A stretch of DNA of 35,363 nt from Paludibacteraceae bacterium (GTDB lineage Bacteria > Bacteroidota > Bacteroidia > Bacteroidales > Paludibacteraceae), in NCBI GenBank assembly GCA_024401515.1, contig JAKSKY010000017.1, positions 1-35,363 of the forward strand, given 5' to 3'. A program made the position numbers and the translations under genes. Below, piece by piece: positions 26,738 to 34,387 of the stretch. Every line of letters begins with the position of its first letter. The first letter of the stretch is position 1. The notes below the pieces were generated by a model. The model was not told the DNA's origin. It did no database searches and saw nothing but the letters and a program-made list of their open reading frames with translations.

Positions 26738-27511
26738 TTATTCGAAATTGAAGTTCAAGATGATCAATCTAGAGGTAAGTCTCGACATGGCGTAGTTGAA
26801 TCTTCTATCGCTAAGTTCCGCGATTTCAGGTCGGTCTCTCTCCAGCACATCTCCAAGGCCAAAGTAGAATTTCAATTCAGGAGCCAATTTGAAGTATGGC
26901 AAATAGAAATCAAGGCCTATACCCACTTCAACTCCGTAATCGATTTGTTTTAGCATAACGGGCGCTTCGCTGTCTCGTCCCATATCCACGGTGAATGCGC
27001 CACCAGCCAATAGGTATGGACGATAATTGTTTTTGCGTTGTCCGCGGAATTTCAAGGTAAGCGGAAACTCCATCATATTGGATTGTACCGATACGGTTCC
27101 ATTCTCCCTTTCCTCTCCTTTGGCGTTACGGAAAGAGAGTTCTCTGGTGTTGAAGAAAAGGGTAGGTGTGAAGCGAAGGTCCAACCAAGAGAAAATTCTA
27201 AGGTCGGCGATGATACCTACTGAAAATCCGCAAGAGAGTTTAGTATCCTCTCCGTACCATATTTGTCCTTCATTCTCTTCTCCATTTTCGCTTCCCTCTT
27301 CGTAAAGTTGTCCATCTTGGGTGGTTAATATTCCAGAGTTGGTTACGTTGAAATCCATGGTGTTCAAACCTAGGATGAAGCCAAAGTGGTATTGTCTATT
27401 GTCCGCATTGATAAGATTTAGGGTCTTACCATGCGCATATTCAGCTCTGGCTGATGTGTGGACCATCAGTAACGCAGTTGCGAATAATATGCTTAAAAAT
27501 ATCCTTTTCAT
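26738..27511 (-). CDS. porT: PorT/SprT, type IX secretion outer-membrane beta-barrel protein
   Basis: An outer-membrane protein needed for the T9SS in Porphyromonas gingivalis. The 257 residues have a signal peptide (MKRIFLSILF onward, cleaved after TSARA). RQYHFGFILGLNTMDFNVT, near the N-terminus, closely matches the PorT family opening as I remember it. Alternating strands follow (GFSVGIIADLRIFSWLDLRFTP) and the protein ends in aromatic RLIILNFNFE, as beta-barrels do. The length is close to P. gingivalis PorT. The T9SS tail on the PL11 lyase in this window supports the call. The upstream gap is 62 bases and contains the ATTAGACAATAA motif. Confidence 0.85.
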   Translation of the reverse strand: MKRIFLSILFATALLMVHTSARAEYAHGKTLNLINADNRQYHFGFILGLNTMDFNVTNSGILTTQDGQLYEEGSENGEENEGQIWYGEDTKLSCGFSVGIIADLRIFSWLDLRFTPTLFFNTRELSFRNAKGEERENGTVSVQSNMMEFPLTLKFRGQRKNNYRPYLLAGGAFTVDMGRDSEAPVMLKQIDYGVEVGIGLDFYLPYFKLAPELKFYFGLGDVLERDRPEIAELSDRRFNYAMSRLTSRLIILNFNFE

Positions 27512-27573
27512 TTAACTAGTATTACGTTCTATTAAAACGTATCTTCCTGGTTTTTATTATAGTTATTGTCTAA

Positions 27574-28353
27574 TCATTTGAATGCGTAAGATACGCCAAG
27601 TGTGGCGTAGATAGGGTAGAGGTTGAACGAAATAGTCTCAAAGTCGGAGACAAAGATGTTGTTCACGCCCCAGTTAAGATCCGCGAAAGCTCCGAATCTC
27701 TTGTGGAATTGGAATACGCAGCCTGCTGTCGCACCGAGTTGAATATTTCTCATATCTTCAGAGAAATCAAATGTTTGAGGCTTCTCGTCAATTTCGATCT
27801 TGGCGCCGGTTGGATCACCTTCGCGAAGGTAACCGTTGCATACCTCTCCGTTGAATTCATGTTTGACTGCGTATCCAAGGTACATACCAGCATGTACGCA
27901 CCATTTCTCTGAGCAATTCAAAGAGGCGGAAACTGGAATTGTTAATTGCATAATATCGGAGGACATGGTGACGTCACCTGTCCATCGTCCGCTGACAACA
28001 CCTCCTTCGTCGTCCATGATGGACATGCCATAGTTTTTGACGGTCGCTTCAGTGGTCATACCTTTTCTCTCAAGACGTACGCCTGTAAGGATGCCCCAAC
28101 GTTCAGAAAGGCCGATGTTATAAAGGGCTTGTACGGAGAAGTTGAATAGCGGTTTGAATCCGTTGATTTTTCTGATTTCAGCAGGGATGGGAAGGGGAGC
28201 GGTTCCACCGATACCATAACCTAGTTTGATCTCGAAGAAGGAATTCTTTGTGGTTAAATCCTCTTCTGCCGCTTTTGTTTCCAGTGCGAATGCGTTAGCG
28301 TTTAATAGTAGGCATCCCGCTATGATGGTGAATATTTTTTTCATGCTAGTCAT
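27574..28353 (-). CDS. Outer-membrane beta-barrel protein (PorT-family-like)
   Basis: A 259-residue protein with signal peptide KKIFTIIAGCLLLNANAFA. Eight or so amphipathic strands follow (SFFEIKLGYGIGG, WGILTGVRLERKGM, WCVHAGMYLGYAV, NIQLGATAGCVFQFHKRFG), ending YATLGVSYAFK with the C-terminal aromatic residue of outer-membrane barrels. It fits the OMP_b-brl_2/PorT-like group; it is not PorT itself. The start could also be the ATG nine bases inside (28344, MKKIF). It begins 2 bases after the PCMD lipoprotein stop, so the pair is co-transcribed and may form one surface complex. Confidence 0.86.
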   Translation of the reverse strand: MTSMKKIFTIIAGCLLLNANAFALETKAAEEDLTTKNSFFEIKLGYGIGGTAPLPIPAEIRKINGFKPLFNFSVQALYNIGLSERWGILTGVRLERKGMTTEATVKNYGMSIMDDEGGVVSGRWTGDVTMSSDIMQLTIPVSASLNCSEKWCVHAGMYLGYAVKHEFNGEVCNGYLREGDPTGAKIEIDEKPQTFDFSEDMRNIQLGATAGCVFQFHKRFGAFADLNWGVNNIFVSDFETISFNLYPIYATLGVSYAFK

Positions 28354-28355
28354 CT

Positions 28356-29486
28356 TTATTTACATTCAACAGTTACTTCATCCACTTGGAGCGTGCTGCC
28401 GACAGCACCTGTGAAGACGTCTCCCTTTAAACTAGAGGAGAATACCAAGGCGAAGTTATATCCGAAATTCTCTAGACGTTGAGGATCGATGGTCTTGCCG
28501 TTGACAGGTTCCAATTCGATGGTGAATTCTGTCCATTCGTCTGTCTCCTTTGGGTTTGAAATGCGTCCATAAAGTGCATTGCTAGGGCTTCCGAAGGATC
28601 CTGTTCCATCAACGATCACTTGTTTGCCATTCTCGTCTGTATTCTCATAGAACATCGCATAGATGTTGAAGGAGTCTTTTTCATCCAACACATTGCCATC
28701 CTTGTCTGTGGTTTGAGGACCCGCTTTGAATTTGTAATATCCTTTGATGGTAGTTGGAACCTTTCTGAATGGAATACCGAACTTAGTAGCGGCTAGCGGT
28801 GCCTTTAGTGCGTTGGCAACGTCGAACGAACCTAAAAATAGGTTGCCTGGAGCGATAGGCATTCCCGCCATTGCGCCAAATGATCCGGCCGAACGGGTTA
28901 CCATTTGAAGACATTTGCCACTCTTGCCATCTGATACGATCGCAGTTGGATATTCAGTTGGCGTAGCGAGTCCGTTTGCCAAACAATAGCCTGGGTTTCC
29001 TGAACCCCACCAGTTTAGCATGGTTCGTCCGTCGACTATCTCTGTAACGACATGGTATTTGTTATTACCGCTTAATTCGAATGTCTCAAAATCATATTTG
29101 GTTGTGAGTTCGACAGAGATGTAAGAGACGTTATAGGTGCGTTTCCATTGACCATCTTGGGAGGTGACGGTGTATTGCACCGATTTGCCTCCAGAGAAGT
29201 CATGGGCGGATCCATTCTCAGGAGAGATGGTCGCTCCATCCGTCAAAATGAATTTGGGTGTTCTGGCTGTCAAGTCAACACCTGCCATTACAGGAATGTC
29301 GATATTGCTGGTGATACTGGAGATGGGCATTGTAGTGTCCGCAGCCAGGATAAGGATTTTTTTGTCTGATGAGAGATCGCAGGAAAGAATGTCCGCTTCG
29401 GCGTTCAATGGCTCATCTTGGATACAACTGGATAGAATAATAGTGGCAGGTAAGACCGCAACTATCTTTTTTAAATACTTTATCAT
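28356..29486 (-). CDS. PCMD-domain surface lipoprotein
   Basis: A 376-residue lipoprotein (IILSSC, Cys at 21, then IQDEPL). About residues 25-125 form an Ig-like domain ending in SQDGQWKRTYNVSYI. About 130-376 match the PCMD domain (putative carbohydrate metabolism): the conserved TMLNWWGSGNPGYC, YPTAIVSDGKSGKCLQMVT, a LFLGSF segment, IKGYYKFKAG, and a final DEVTVECK strand. I recall PCMD proteins in Bacteroides being encoded with small beta-barrels, as here. The carbohydrate-binding role is inferred. The ATG at 29486 is chosen over a TTG at 29501. Confidence 0.9.
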   Translation of the reverse strand: MIKYLKKIVAVLPATIILSSCIQDEPLNAEADILSCDLSSDKKILILAADTTMPISSITSNIDIPVMAGVDLTARTPKFILTDGATISPENGSAHDFSGGKSVQYTVTSQDGQWKRTYNVSYISVELTTKYDFETFELSGNNKYHVVTEIVDGRTMLNWWGSGNPGYCLANGLATPTEYPTAIVSDGKSGKCLQMVTRSAGSFGAMAGMPIAPGNLFLGSFDVANALKAPLAATKFGIPFRKVPTTIKGYYKFKAGPQTTDKDGNVLDEKDSFNIYAMFYENTDENGKQVIVDGTGSFGSPSNALYGRISNPKETDEWTEFTIELEPVNGKTIDPQRLENFGYNFALVFSSSLKGDVFTGAVGSTLQVDEVTVECK

Positions 29487-29513
29487 TTTTCTTTTATTCA
29501 ATTGACCGCGAAT

Positions 29514-30329
29514 CTAATCATATTTTTCCGTATTCAAAAGAGAAACGCTTCCCACGCTACGTTCAAATACAAATACTTTGTCGAAATTGCTGTGATAAGT
29601 GTGGATGAGCGCCTCGTTTGCGGTCAAAGGGTTGTATGAACTGGACATCAAGAAGCTGTTTTGGATGATAATCAACCATTGCTCGTCGCATTCGGGGTTG
29701 TATTTGCGTAGTTTGCACTCCTTGGCGATGAGACGTTGGGACACGCTTGCGATGGAGAGTGGTTTCACCTTGGTGGAGATGGCGGCATACCATAAGCCGT
29801 CATACCATCTTCCCGTCACATTCTTGATGTTGATGCATTCGATTTTGTTTGGTAGATTGTTGAATCCATATTTGGAGGTGCGGTCAATCTTGTACTGGAT
29901 GCCTGTCGCCTCGGGGAGATTCTCTTCCACCAGTTTTACGATGGTCTCCGCAAAATCCTGTCGAATGATGGTTCGCATATCGTCATCGAGTGTGGAGACT
30001 GTTTCGTTGAGTTCGTTGGAGAAGTGAACATCCACGATGAGTTTGAAGTCGCGGTGTTTCTCTTCAAATATGTTTTGGGCATCTTGCATCAGCAATGAGA
30101 GGAAATCCTCGTGGGCGCGTAGGTTAAATTCCTTGTCCTCCCTTTCGTACTTTAATTCGGTGAGCTCAATGCCATAGAGACGTTTGTTGGCGCGCAATAG
30201 GAAGTCGGGCGCCTCCGATTTCTCGAGTTCGCCTATGGGGAAATCAGGGCAATAGGAGCGGAAGGTCTGAATGATGGCCCATTCCCTTTTGTCCTTTTTC
30301 TCTTGATTATGACTAATCTCCGCGCTCAT
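29514..30329 (-). CDS. Hypothetical protein with possible PD-(D/E)XK nuclease motif
   Basis: A soluble 271-residue protein with no signal peptide or membrane segment. I do not recognise a named family. Near the N-terminus, residues 39-60 hold EAPDFLL, then GIELTELK. Asp42, Glu55 and Lys60 have the spacing and hydrophobic surroundings of a PD-(D/E)XK nuclease core, read either as E55-L-T57 or as E58-L-K60. The second half has strands WLIIIQNSFLM and KVFVFE. The start is firm: a perfect AAGGAG lies 6 bases before the ATG, rare in this window, and a clear promoter sits upstream. No methylase or helicase partner is adjacent. Housekeeping or defence roles are both possible. Confidence 0.8.
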   Translation of the reverse strand: MSAEISHNQEKKDKREWAIIQTFRSYCPDFPIGELEKSEAPDFLLRANKRLYGIELTELKYEREDKEFNLRAHEDFLSLLMQDAQNIFEEKHRDFKLIVDVHFSNELNETVSTLDDDMRTIIRQDFAETIVKLVEENLPEATGIQYKIDRTSKYGFNNLPNKIECINIKNVTGRWYDGLWYAAISTKVKPLSIASVSQRLIAKECKLRKYNPECDEQWLIIIQNSFLMSSSYNPLTANEALIHTYHSNFDKVFVFERSVGSVSLLNTEKYD

Positions 30330-30335
30330 AACACA

Positions 30336-30341
30336 CTCCTT
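30336..30341 (-). promoter_or_regulatory. Strong Shine-Dalgarno site of the nuclease-like gene
   Basis: Minus-strand AAGGAG lies 6 bases before the ATG at 30329. Most other genes in this window show no such site, as expected in Bacteroidetes. Confidence 0.7.
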
Positions 30342-30378
30342 GGGTTGTTAAATTTTGGTGTTGGACACCTTCTTTTAA

Positions 30379-30410
30379 CAAATATAACGAATGAAAGCGT
30401 GAAAACCAAA
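30379..30410 (-). promoter_or_regulatory. Promoter of the nuclease-like gene
   Basis: Minus-strand TATATTTG (30379-30386) is an exact -7 box, and TTTG (30407-30410) lies 20 bases upstream as a -33 element. It is one of the best promoter matches in the window and abuts the stop codon of the M48 gene. A small hairpin, GGTGT/ACACC (30357-30369), would lie near the 5' end of the message. Confidence 0.7.
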
Positions 30411-31658
30411 TCAATATTTCGCTTTTATGGTAACTCCCCAATCCTTCCACTCCTTCTCTTTAAGTACGGTGTGGTATTCTTTAGGCTCCAATTCCTCCAC
30501 TGCTTTGTTGGCGACATCAATTCTTTTTTGAAGCGCCGGATGGTCAGAGAGAATGGATATGTCGTCAAAGGCGGTTCCTGTCAATAGCTTGTCGAAGAAT
30601 ATAGCCAATCCGCTTGGGTCGATATCCGCTTGATAAAGATATTGGATGGCAAGGTCATCCGCTTCCGCTTCCCGTTCACGACTCATGTGGTTGGTGGTGA
30701 GCGTGGAGGCAATTTGTCCCACATCACCTAAAAAGGCGGTAAGGACGAGTGAAATACCTATGCTGCTTTTTGCATTTTTGATCACGTGTTTCTTCTCGAT
30801 GTGACCTATTTCATGGCCAAGAACAGACATAAGTTCCTTTTCGTCATCGCAATTTTTGACAAGTTCCGTATAGACGACTAGGTTTCTACCGGCATATGCG
30901 AAGGCGTTGACTTCTTTGCTTTTCACTAGATATACATTGATGGAGTCCATACCGTTCTTTTCGCATAGGTAGTCCACCATTTTTTTCAATGGTTCCGTAT
31001 CTTTTTTATTGGTCACTATTTTAGGCTCGAATGTCCTATAAGTCGCCTCTTCCAGCAATGATTCCATAGGGTTCCCTGTGATGTCTAAAGATTCCTTCAA
31101 GTTCATTATCTGGAAACCGCAAAAGAGTGCGCTAAGGAGAGCGCCTGTGAAACATCCTTCTTTCACCAATTTATTTTTAGCTATTTCTGCTTTTTGGGTG
31201 TAGATAGGATCGGCAGGAATCCATCTTCTCTCCCATTTGTCCCAGGATACCTTTCGACAGATGATATGGGCTAGGCTGGATACGATGGGTATGTTGATCT
31301 CCTTATCGTTGGAGACAAGTATGCAGCATACGACGGAGGTGATGATCTCTCCAATGTTGAGCGTGATGGTGATAGCGAAGAATGCGATGATTGGGTTGGT
31401 GATTTCTATCTCCCCCCAAATGATGTTCCAAACAAAATACCATGCTAAGGTATTCATAAAGAAGAGTGGTATTTGTGATAGTAGGGCATTGGTGACATGC
31501 CAACGGACGAAATAACTCTTTTTCCTGTGTGCGAAGAAATATATGATGTTGGATATCAGATTGATGATCGGAATGGGCATAGTGGAGATAAATACCGCCA
31601 ACGACATCATATATCCGTATATGGCCGCCTGTTTGTCGCTTGACATCTGGTTCTTCAT
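30411..31658 (-). CDS. Membrane M48 metalloprotease with DUF4870-like N-terminal domain
   Basis: A 415-residue protein. Residues about 10-135 form a membrane domain with three or four helices and the pattern AAIYGYMMSLAVF, then SYFVRWHVTNALL, which resembles DUF4870 (Tic20-like) proteins. A further helix lies at about 170-187. The C-terminal M48 domain has the zinc site HEIGH (282-286, GHEIGHIEKKH) and the third ligand Glu330 in SREREAEADDLA. NAFAYAGRNLVVYT is the typical M48 strand before the helix. It probably cleaves membrane or periplasmic proteins, as HtpX and BepA relatives do. I chose the ATG at 31658 because the longest frame extends past the -7 box at 31692-31699. It is divergent from the VWA gene. 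Confidence 0.92.
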   Translation of the reverse strand: MKNQMSSDKQAAIYGYMMSLAVFISTMPIPIINLISNIIYFFAHRKKSYFVRWHVTNALLSQIPLFFMNTLAWYFVWNIIWGEIEITNPIIAFFAITITLNIGEIITSVVCCILVSNDKEINIPIVSSLAHIICRKVSWDKWERRWIPADPIYTQKAEIAKNKLVKEGCFTGALLSALFCGFQIMNLKESLDITGNPMESLLEEATYRTFEPKIVTNKKDTEPLKKMVDYLCEKNGMDSINVYLVKSKEVNAFAYAGRNLVVYTELVKNCDDEKELMSVLGHEIGHIEKKHVIKNAKSSIGISLVLTAFLGDVGQIASTLTTNHMSREREAEADDLAIQYLYQADIDPSGLAIFFDKLLTGTAFDDISILSDHPALQKRIDVANKAVEELEPKEYHTVLKEKEWKDWGVTIKAKY

Positions 31659-31691
31659 AAAGAGATGATTTAATTTAAAAACAACATTATA

Positions 31692-31699
31692 CAAAGGTA
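31692..31699 (-). promoter_or_regulatory. -7 box for the M48 protease gene
   Basis: Minus-strand TACCTTTG fits TAnnTTTG, 33 bases upstream of the ATG at 31658. No clear -33 element was seen. Confidence 0.5.
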
Positions 31700-31767
31700 G
31701 TATTTTTACTTGATGCTTTGATTCCTTTTGAAAAATAAACAACTCTTAATCCGGATAAGACAGCTTC

Positions 31768-31775
31768 TAAATTTG
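31768..31775 (+). promoter_or_regulatory. -7 box for the VWA coiled-coil gene
   Basis: TAAATTTG matches TAnnTTTG, 65 bases upstream of the ATG at 31841. Together with the site at 31692-31699 it forms a divergent promoter pair with the M48 protease gene. Confidence 0.6.
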
Positions 31776-31840
31776 CAGATTATGGATACAATTTGTATTT
31801 TAGCGAATCAAACACGCTTGAATTTTTATCTAATTATAAC

Positions 31841-32977
31841 ATGAAAAATGCAACAGACTTTCTTATCGATATTTCCGGTAAGATGGACAAGAAAATGTCG
31901 ATTGTCCAAAATGTATTGATGGATGGCATCATTCCAAACATGGAATTCTCTGAGCCATTTGGTATGCGTACATTCCTCTCAGTGGTAAAATCCCCTATTA
32001 TCATCAATTCTTTGGATATGGGAAAGAATTTGAGAGAGGAGTTCGTGAAGAAAATCCAAAACCTTCCTTTCCCTAATGGTGGCGCTCCTATCGCTGAGGC
32101 CTTCAAGGAGTCAGTGGCTGGATTCAAGAAGTATGAGGCTGCAAAGGGTGCGGTAACTCGTCGAATCGTTTATGTGACCAATGGAGACGATACTGATTCA
32201 GGCGTCTTGGATTACGAGGTGGAGAAGGTAATCAAGGATTATCCTATTCAAGTCAATATTATCGGAATCTGTATGTCGGAGTCTGATCAAAATAGCGCGA
32301 AGAAGGTGACTGAGATGACGGGAGGCGCTTTCTGTAATGTGGAAGAATCAACGGACTTGGCTACTCTTCGCACCATCTTGTCTCCAGTTATCGATGCGTT
32401 GCACAATGTGAAGCCTGTTAAGGTGGAGGCCCCAGTTGTGAAGGAAGAACCAGTGGTTGCGCAAGTGAAGGAGGAGGTTCCTGCTCAAGCGAAAGTGGTT
32501 GAGGTGAAGGTTGAAGCACCTGCCATTAAGATTGAAAAGGTTGAGACGCCGGTCGTGGATGAGGAGAAGGAAAAGGCTCGTCAATCACAAATCGCTGAGA
32601 TCGCGAAATCAAAATCAGCAAGAGGAGAGAATAAAATCGATTTGAATGCGATGGCGGAATCCAATGCGATGATTATGTCGGTTTTGGAGCAAAACAAGAA
32701 CATGGTGGCTCAGTTATTGGAGGATAAGAAAGCTGATGCGAACGCTATGGATATGCTGATGGTTACCATCAAGGAGAATGAATCAACTATTCAAGAGTTG
32801 AGAGAGGTGAATGGTAAATTGTCTAACCAAAACCAAGATTTACAAGCTTTGGTGGAGGAGCAGAAGATGAATTTCGAATCATTGACCGCTGATTTCAAAT
32901 CATTGACAGAGGAGAAATTGGCCTTGCAAAAGGAGATTGATCGTTTGCGTGAAATCGCCAATGAGATGTTGAAGTAA
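31841..32977 (+). CDS. Degenerate VWA-domain protein with long C-terminal coiled coil
   Basis: A cytoplasmic-looking 378-residue protein without signal peptide or membrane helix. Residues about 5-185 form a von Willebrand A domain: a first strand with D10-I-S-G-K (MIDAS DxSxS lacking the second Ser), and RRIVYVTNGDD with D116/D117 as the third motif. The Thr of motif 2 appears replaced in PNGGAPIAEAF. About 190-240 is a Pro/Val/Lys/Glu-rich linker with KVEAP repeats. About 270-375 is a coiled coil. The ATG at 31841 is chosen over a TTG at 31793. It resembles TerY-type VWA proteins only in general fold. Its neighbours are membrane and coiled-coil proteins, so a scaffold role is inferred. Confidence 0.85.
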   Translation: MKNATDFLIDISGKMDKKMSIVQNVLMDGIIPNMEFSEPFGMRTFLSVVKSPIIINSLDMGKNLREEFVKKIQNLPFPNGGAPIAEAFKESVAGFKKYEAAKGAVTRRIVYVTNGDDTDSGVLDYEVEKVIKDYPIQVNIIGICMSESDQNSAKKVTEMTGGAFCNVEESTDLATLRTILSPVIDALHNVKPVKVEAPVVKEEPVVAQVKEEVPAQAKVVEVKVEAPAIKIEKVETPVVDEEKEKARQSQIAEIAKSKSARGENKIDLNAMAESNAMIMSVLEQNKNMVAQLLEDKKADANAMDMLMVTIKENESTIQELREVNGKLSNQNQDLQALVEEQKMNFESLTADFKSLTEEKLALQKEIDRLREIANEMLK

Positions 32978-32997
32978 TTAATCTCTTGATAGAAAAT

Positions 32998-33031
32998 AAA
33001 ATAGGGGAGTGCAAGTGCATTCCCCTATTTT
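32998..33031. terminator. Bidirectional terminator between VWA gene and coiled-coil operon
   Basis: AAATAGGGGAGTGC (32999-33012) pairs with GCATTCCCCTATTT (33017-33030), 14 bp with one G-U pair and the loop AAGT. T- and A-rich flanks give a U tract in both directions. It closes the converging transcripts. Confidence 0.9.
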
Positions 33032-33051
33032 GTTATAGATAATTGACTATC

Positions 33052-33273
33052 TTATTTGTTCGCTGGTGCCTCTACTGGCTTAGCATTTTCAATCACCTCC
33101 TCTTGAGGTTGTTGAAGTTGTCCGGCTGTGCCTACCTCTACATTATGTTGTTTGGCCCATTCCGCAGCCCAATCGTTGAATCCGAAGTAATATAGGGCAT
33201 ATCCGACAGCGCCCATGATACAACCTATGATAATGAATCTTCCTAGGAAGGTTAATCTGCTAAAAAATCCCAT
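33052..33273 (-). CDS. Small single-pass membrane protein
   Basis: 73 residues. The start MGFFSRLTFLGRF is basic and amphipathic, and resembles the membrane-binding start of PspA proteins (MGIFSRF). One TM helix lies at about 13-30 (FIIIGCIMGAVGYALYYFGF), followed by a polar tail rich in Gln, Glu and Pro. No known family recognised. It is the last gene of a three-gene operon, 18 bases after the TM-coiled-coil gene and just before a terminator. Confidence 0.78.
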   Translation of the reverse strand: MGFFSRLTFLGRFIIIGCIMGAVGYALYYFGFNDWAAEWAKQHNVEVGTAGQLQQPQEEVIENAKPVEAPANK

Positions 33274-33291
33274 AGTATATTATTTTAAAAA

Positions 33292-34374
33292 TTAGCACCA
33301 TTTATTTCTTTCCATTGTCACCTTTTCCGCTTCAGGTTGGGTGATTGATTCTGGCTTCATCTCCTCGTAAGGAACATCTATCGCGCTCTCAGAGAAAGAG
33401 GAGAAGGATTCCTTGCCGCCATACTTCTTGATGATCTTGTTCACCTTATCCACATTCACCGCAGTCTCAAGGTTGATGTTCTCAAGTACACCGTTTGAAT
33501 CATCCAAGAAACGCTCCATCTCTGCCACACTCATATCGATGGTATTGGTGATGTACTCAATGGCCATCTCCTCCTCCAAGCTTTGCGCGTCACCGCTAAG
33601 AATGCTGCTAATGGATTTCAAGGCGCTCTTTTGGGCTTCAGCAGCCTCATAAGCATCCTTGGTACGTTTTAGATCCAAAGTAGAACGCTCTATTTTTGCC
33701 TTAGCGACAATTTCCAGACGCTCCATCACCTCTTGGTATCTTTCAGAGGTGGCGATTCTTTGCTTTTGGCTCTCGATGATTTGGTCCAATCTCGCGATGT
33801 CGTTGCTGATAGTTCCTACGCTCATTTCAAGGCGAAGTTGCTCGTTTGAGCTGACGCCACCGATTTTAAGTCTTGAGTTTTGGATATTCAACTTGCTGAT
33901 ATTGTCCGCTTGTTGCTCCTCGTATTCACTTAACTTTCTCTTCATCTTGATCAAGATGGCTTTGAGGTTGGTGATGTTCTCGTGGACATTGTTCAACTTA
34001 TCCTTCATCTTCGCGATGGATTGCTCTAAGATGGAGATAGGATCGATCTTGACGAAAGTACCTACGATTTTTCTGTTGAGTTGGTACCAGAAGAGGGAAA
34101 CCCATTTCCAGAATTGTTTGCTGGTGAGGACTGCGATAATGGCTGTGATGCAGACGCACTCTCCCATGAAAAACAATGTGTTTCCAGCAATTGCGATAAG
34201 AGTAGGCAAAAGTTTAACAAAGCCAAATCCCAAACCGCAGGCAAGCGCTACTGCTGTGATTTTGGCGAATGTTCCACCAGGACGGTTGAAGAGTGCCTTG
34301 ATGGAGAAGTTTCCGTTCTTTCCGTTTTTGCTATTGTTATTGGTCTCGTTTGTCGGAATTAAATTGGTATCCAT
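33292..34374 (-). CDS. Two-TM protein with PspA/Vipp1-like coiled coil
   Basis: A 360-residue protein. The N-terminal 30 residues are polar and Asn-rich. Two TM helices lie at about 38-60 and 64-84. The segment from about 111 (DPISILEQSIAKMKDKLNNV) reads much like the first helix of PspA/Vipp1 (DP-x-x-x-LEQ-x-I-x-x-M-x-x-x-L), and helical coiled-coil sequence continues to about 290. A shorter helix follows (about 305-318) and then an acidic tail. PspA itself has no TM helices, so this would be a membrane-anchored relative; the resemblance is by eye and could reflect generic coiled coil. It is the middle gene of a three-gene operon, with 13- and 18-base gaps. Confidence 0.82.
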   Translation of the reverse strand: MDTNLIPTNETNNNSKNGKNGNFSIKALFNRPGGTFAKITAVALACGLGFGFVKLLPTLIAIAGNTLFFMGECVCITAIIAVLTSKQFWKWVSLFWYQLNRKIVGTFVKIDPISILEQSIAKMKDKLNNVHENITNLKAILIKMKRKLSEYEEQQADNISKLNIQNSRLKIGGVSSNEQLRLEMSVGTISNDIARLDQIIESQKQRIATSERYQEVMERLEIVAKAKIERSTLDLKRTKDAYEAAEAQKSALKSISSILSGDAQSLEEEMAIEYITNTIDMSVAEMERFLDDSNGVLENINLETAVNVDKVNKIIKKYGGKESFSSFSESAIDVPYEEMKPESITQPEAEKVTMERNKWC

Positions 34375-34387
34375 ATTGTACTGATTT

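Noticed and set aside
31841..32977. Tellurium-resistance TerY
   Set aside because: Only the VWA fold is shared. The MIDAS is incomplete, the coiled-coil tail is foreign to TerY, and no TerB, TerC, TerD or TerE gene is near.
33659..34384. 241-residue plus-strand open frame
   Set aside because: It is antisense to the two-TM coiled-coil gene, which has operon context and a clear coiled-coil pattern. The antisense product is low-complexity hydrophobic sequence.
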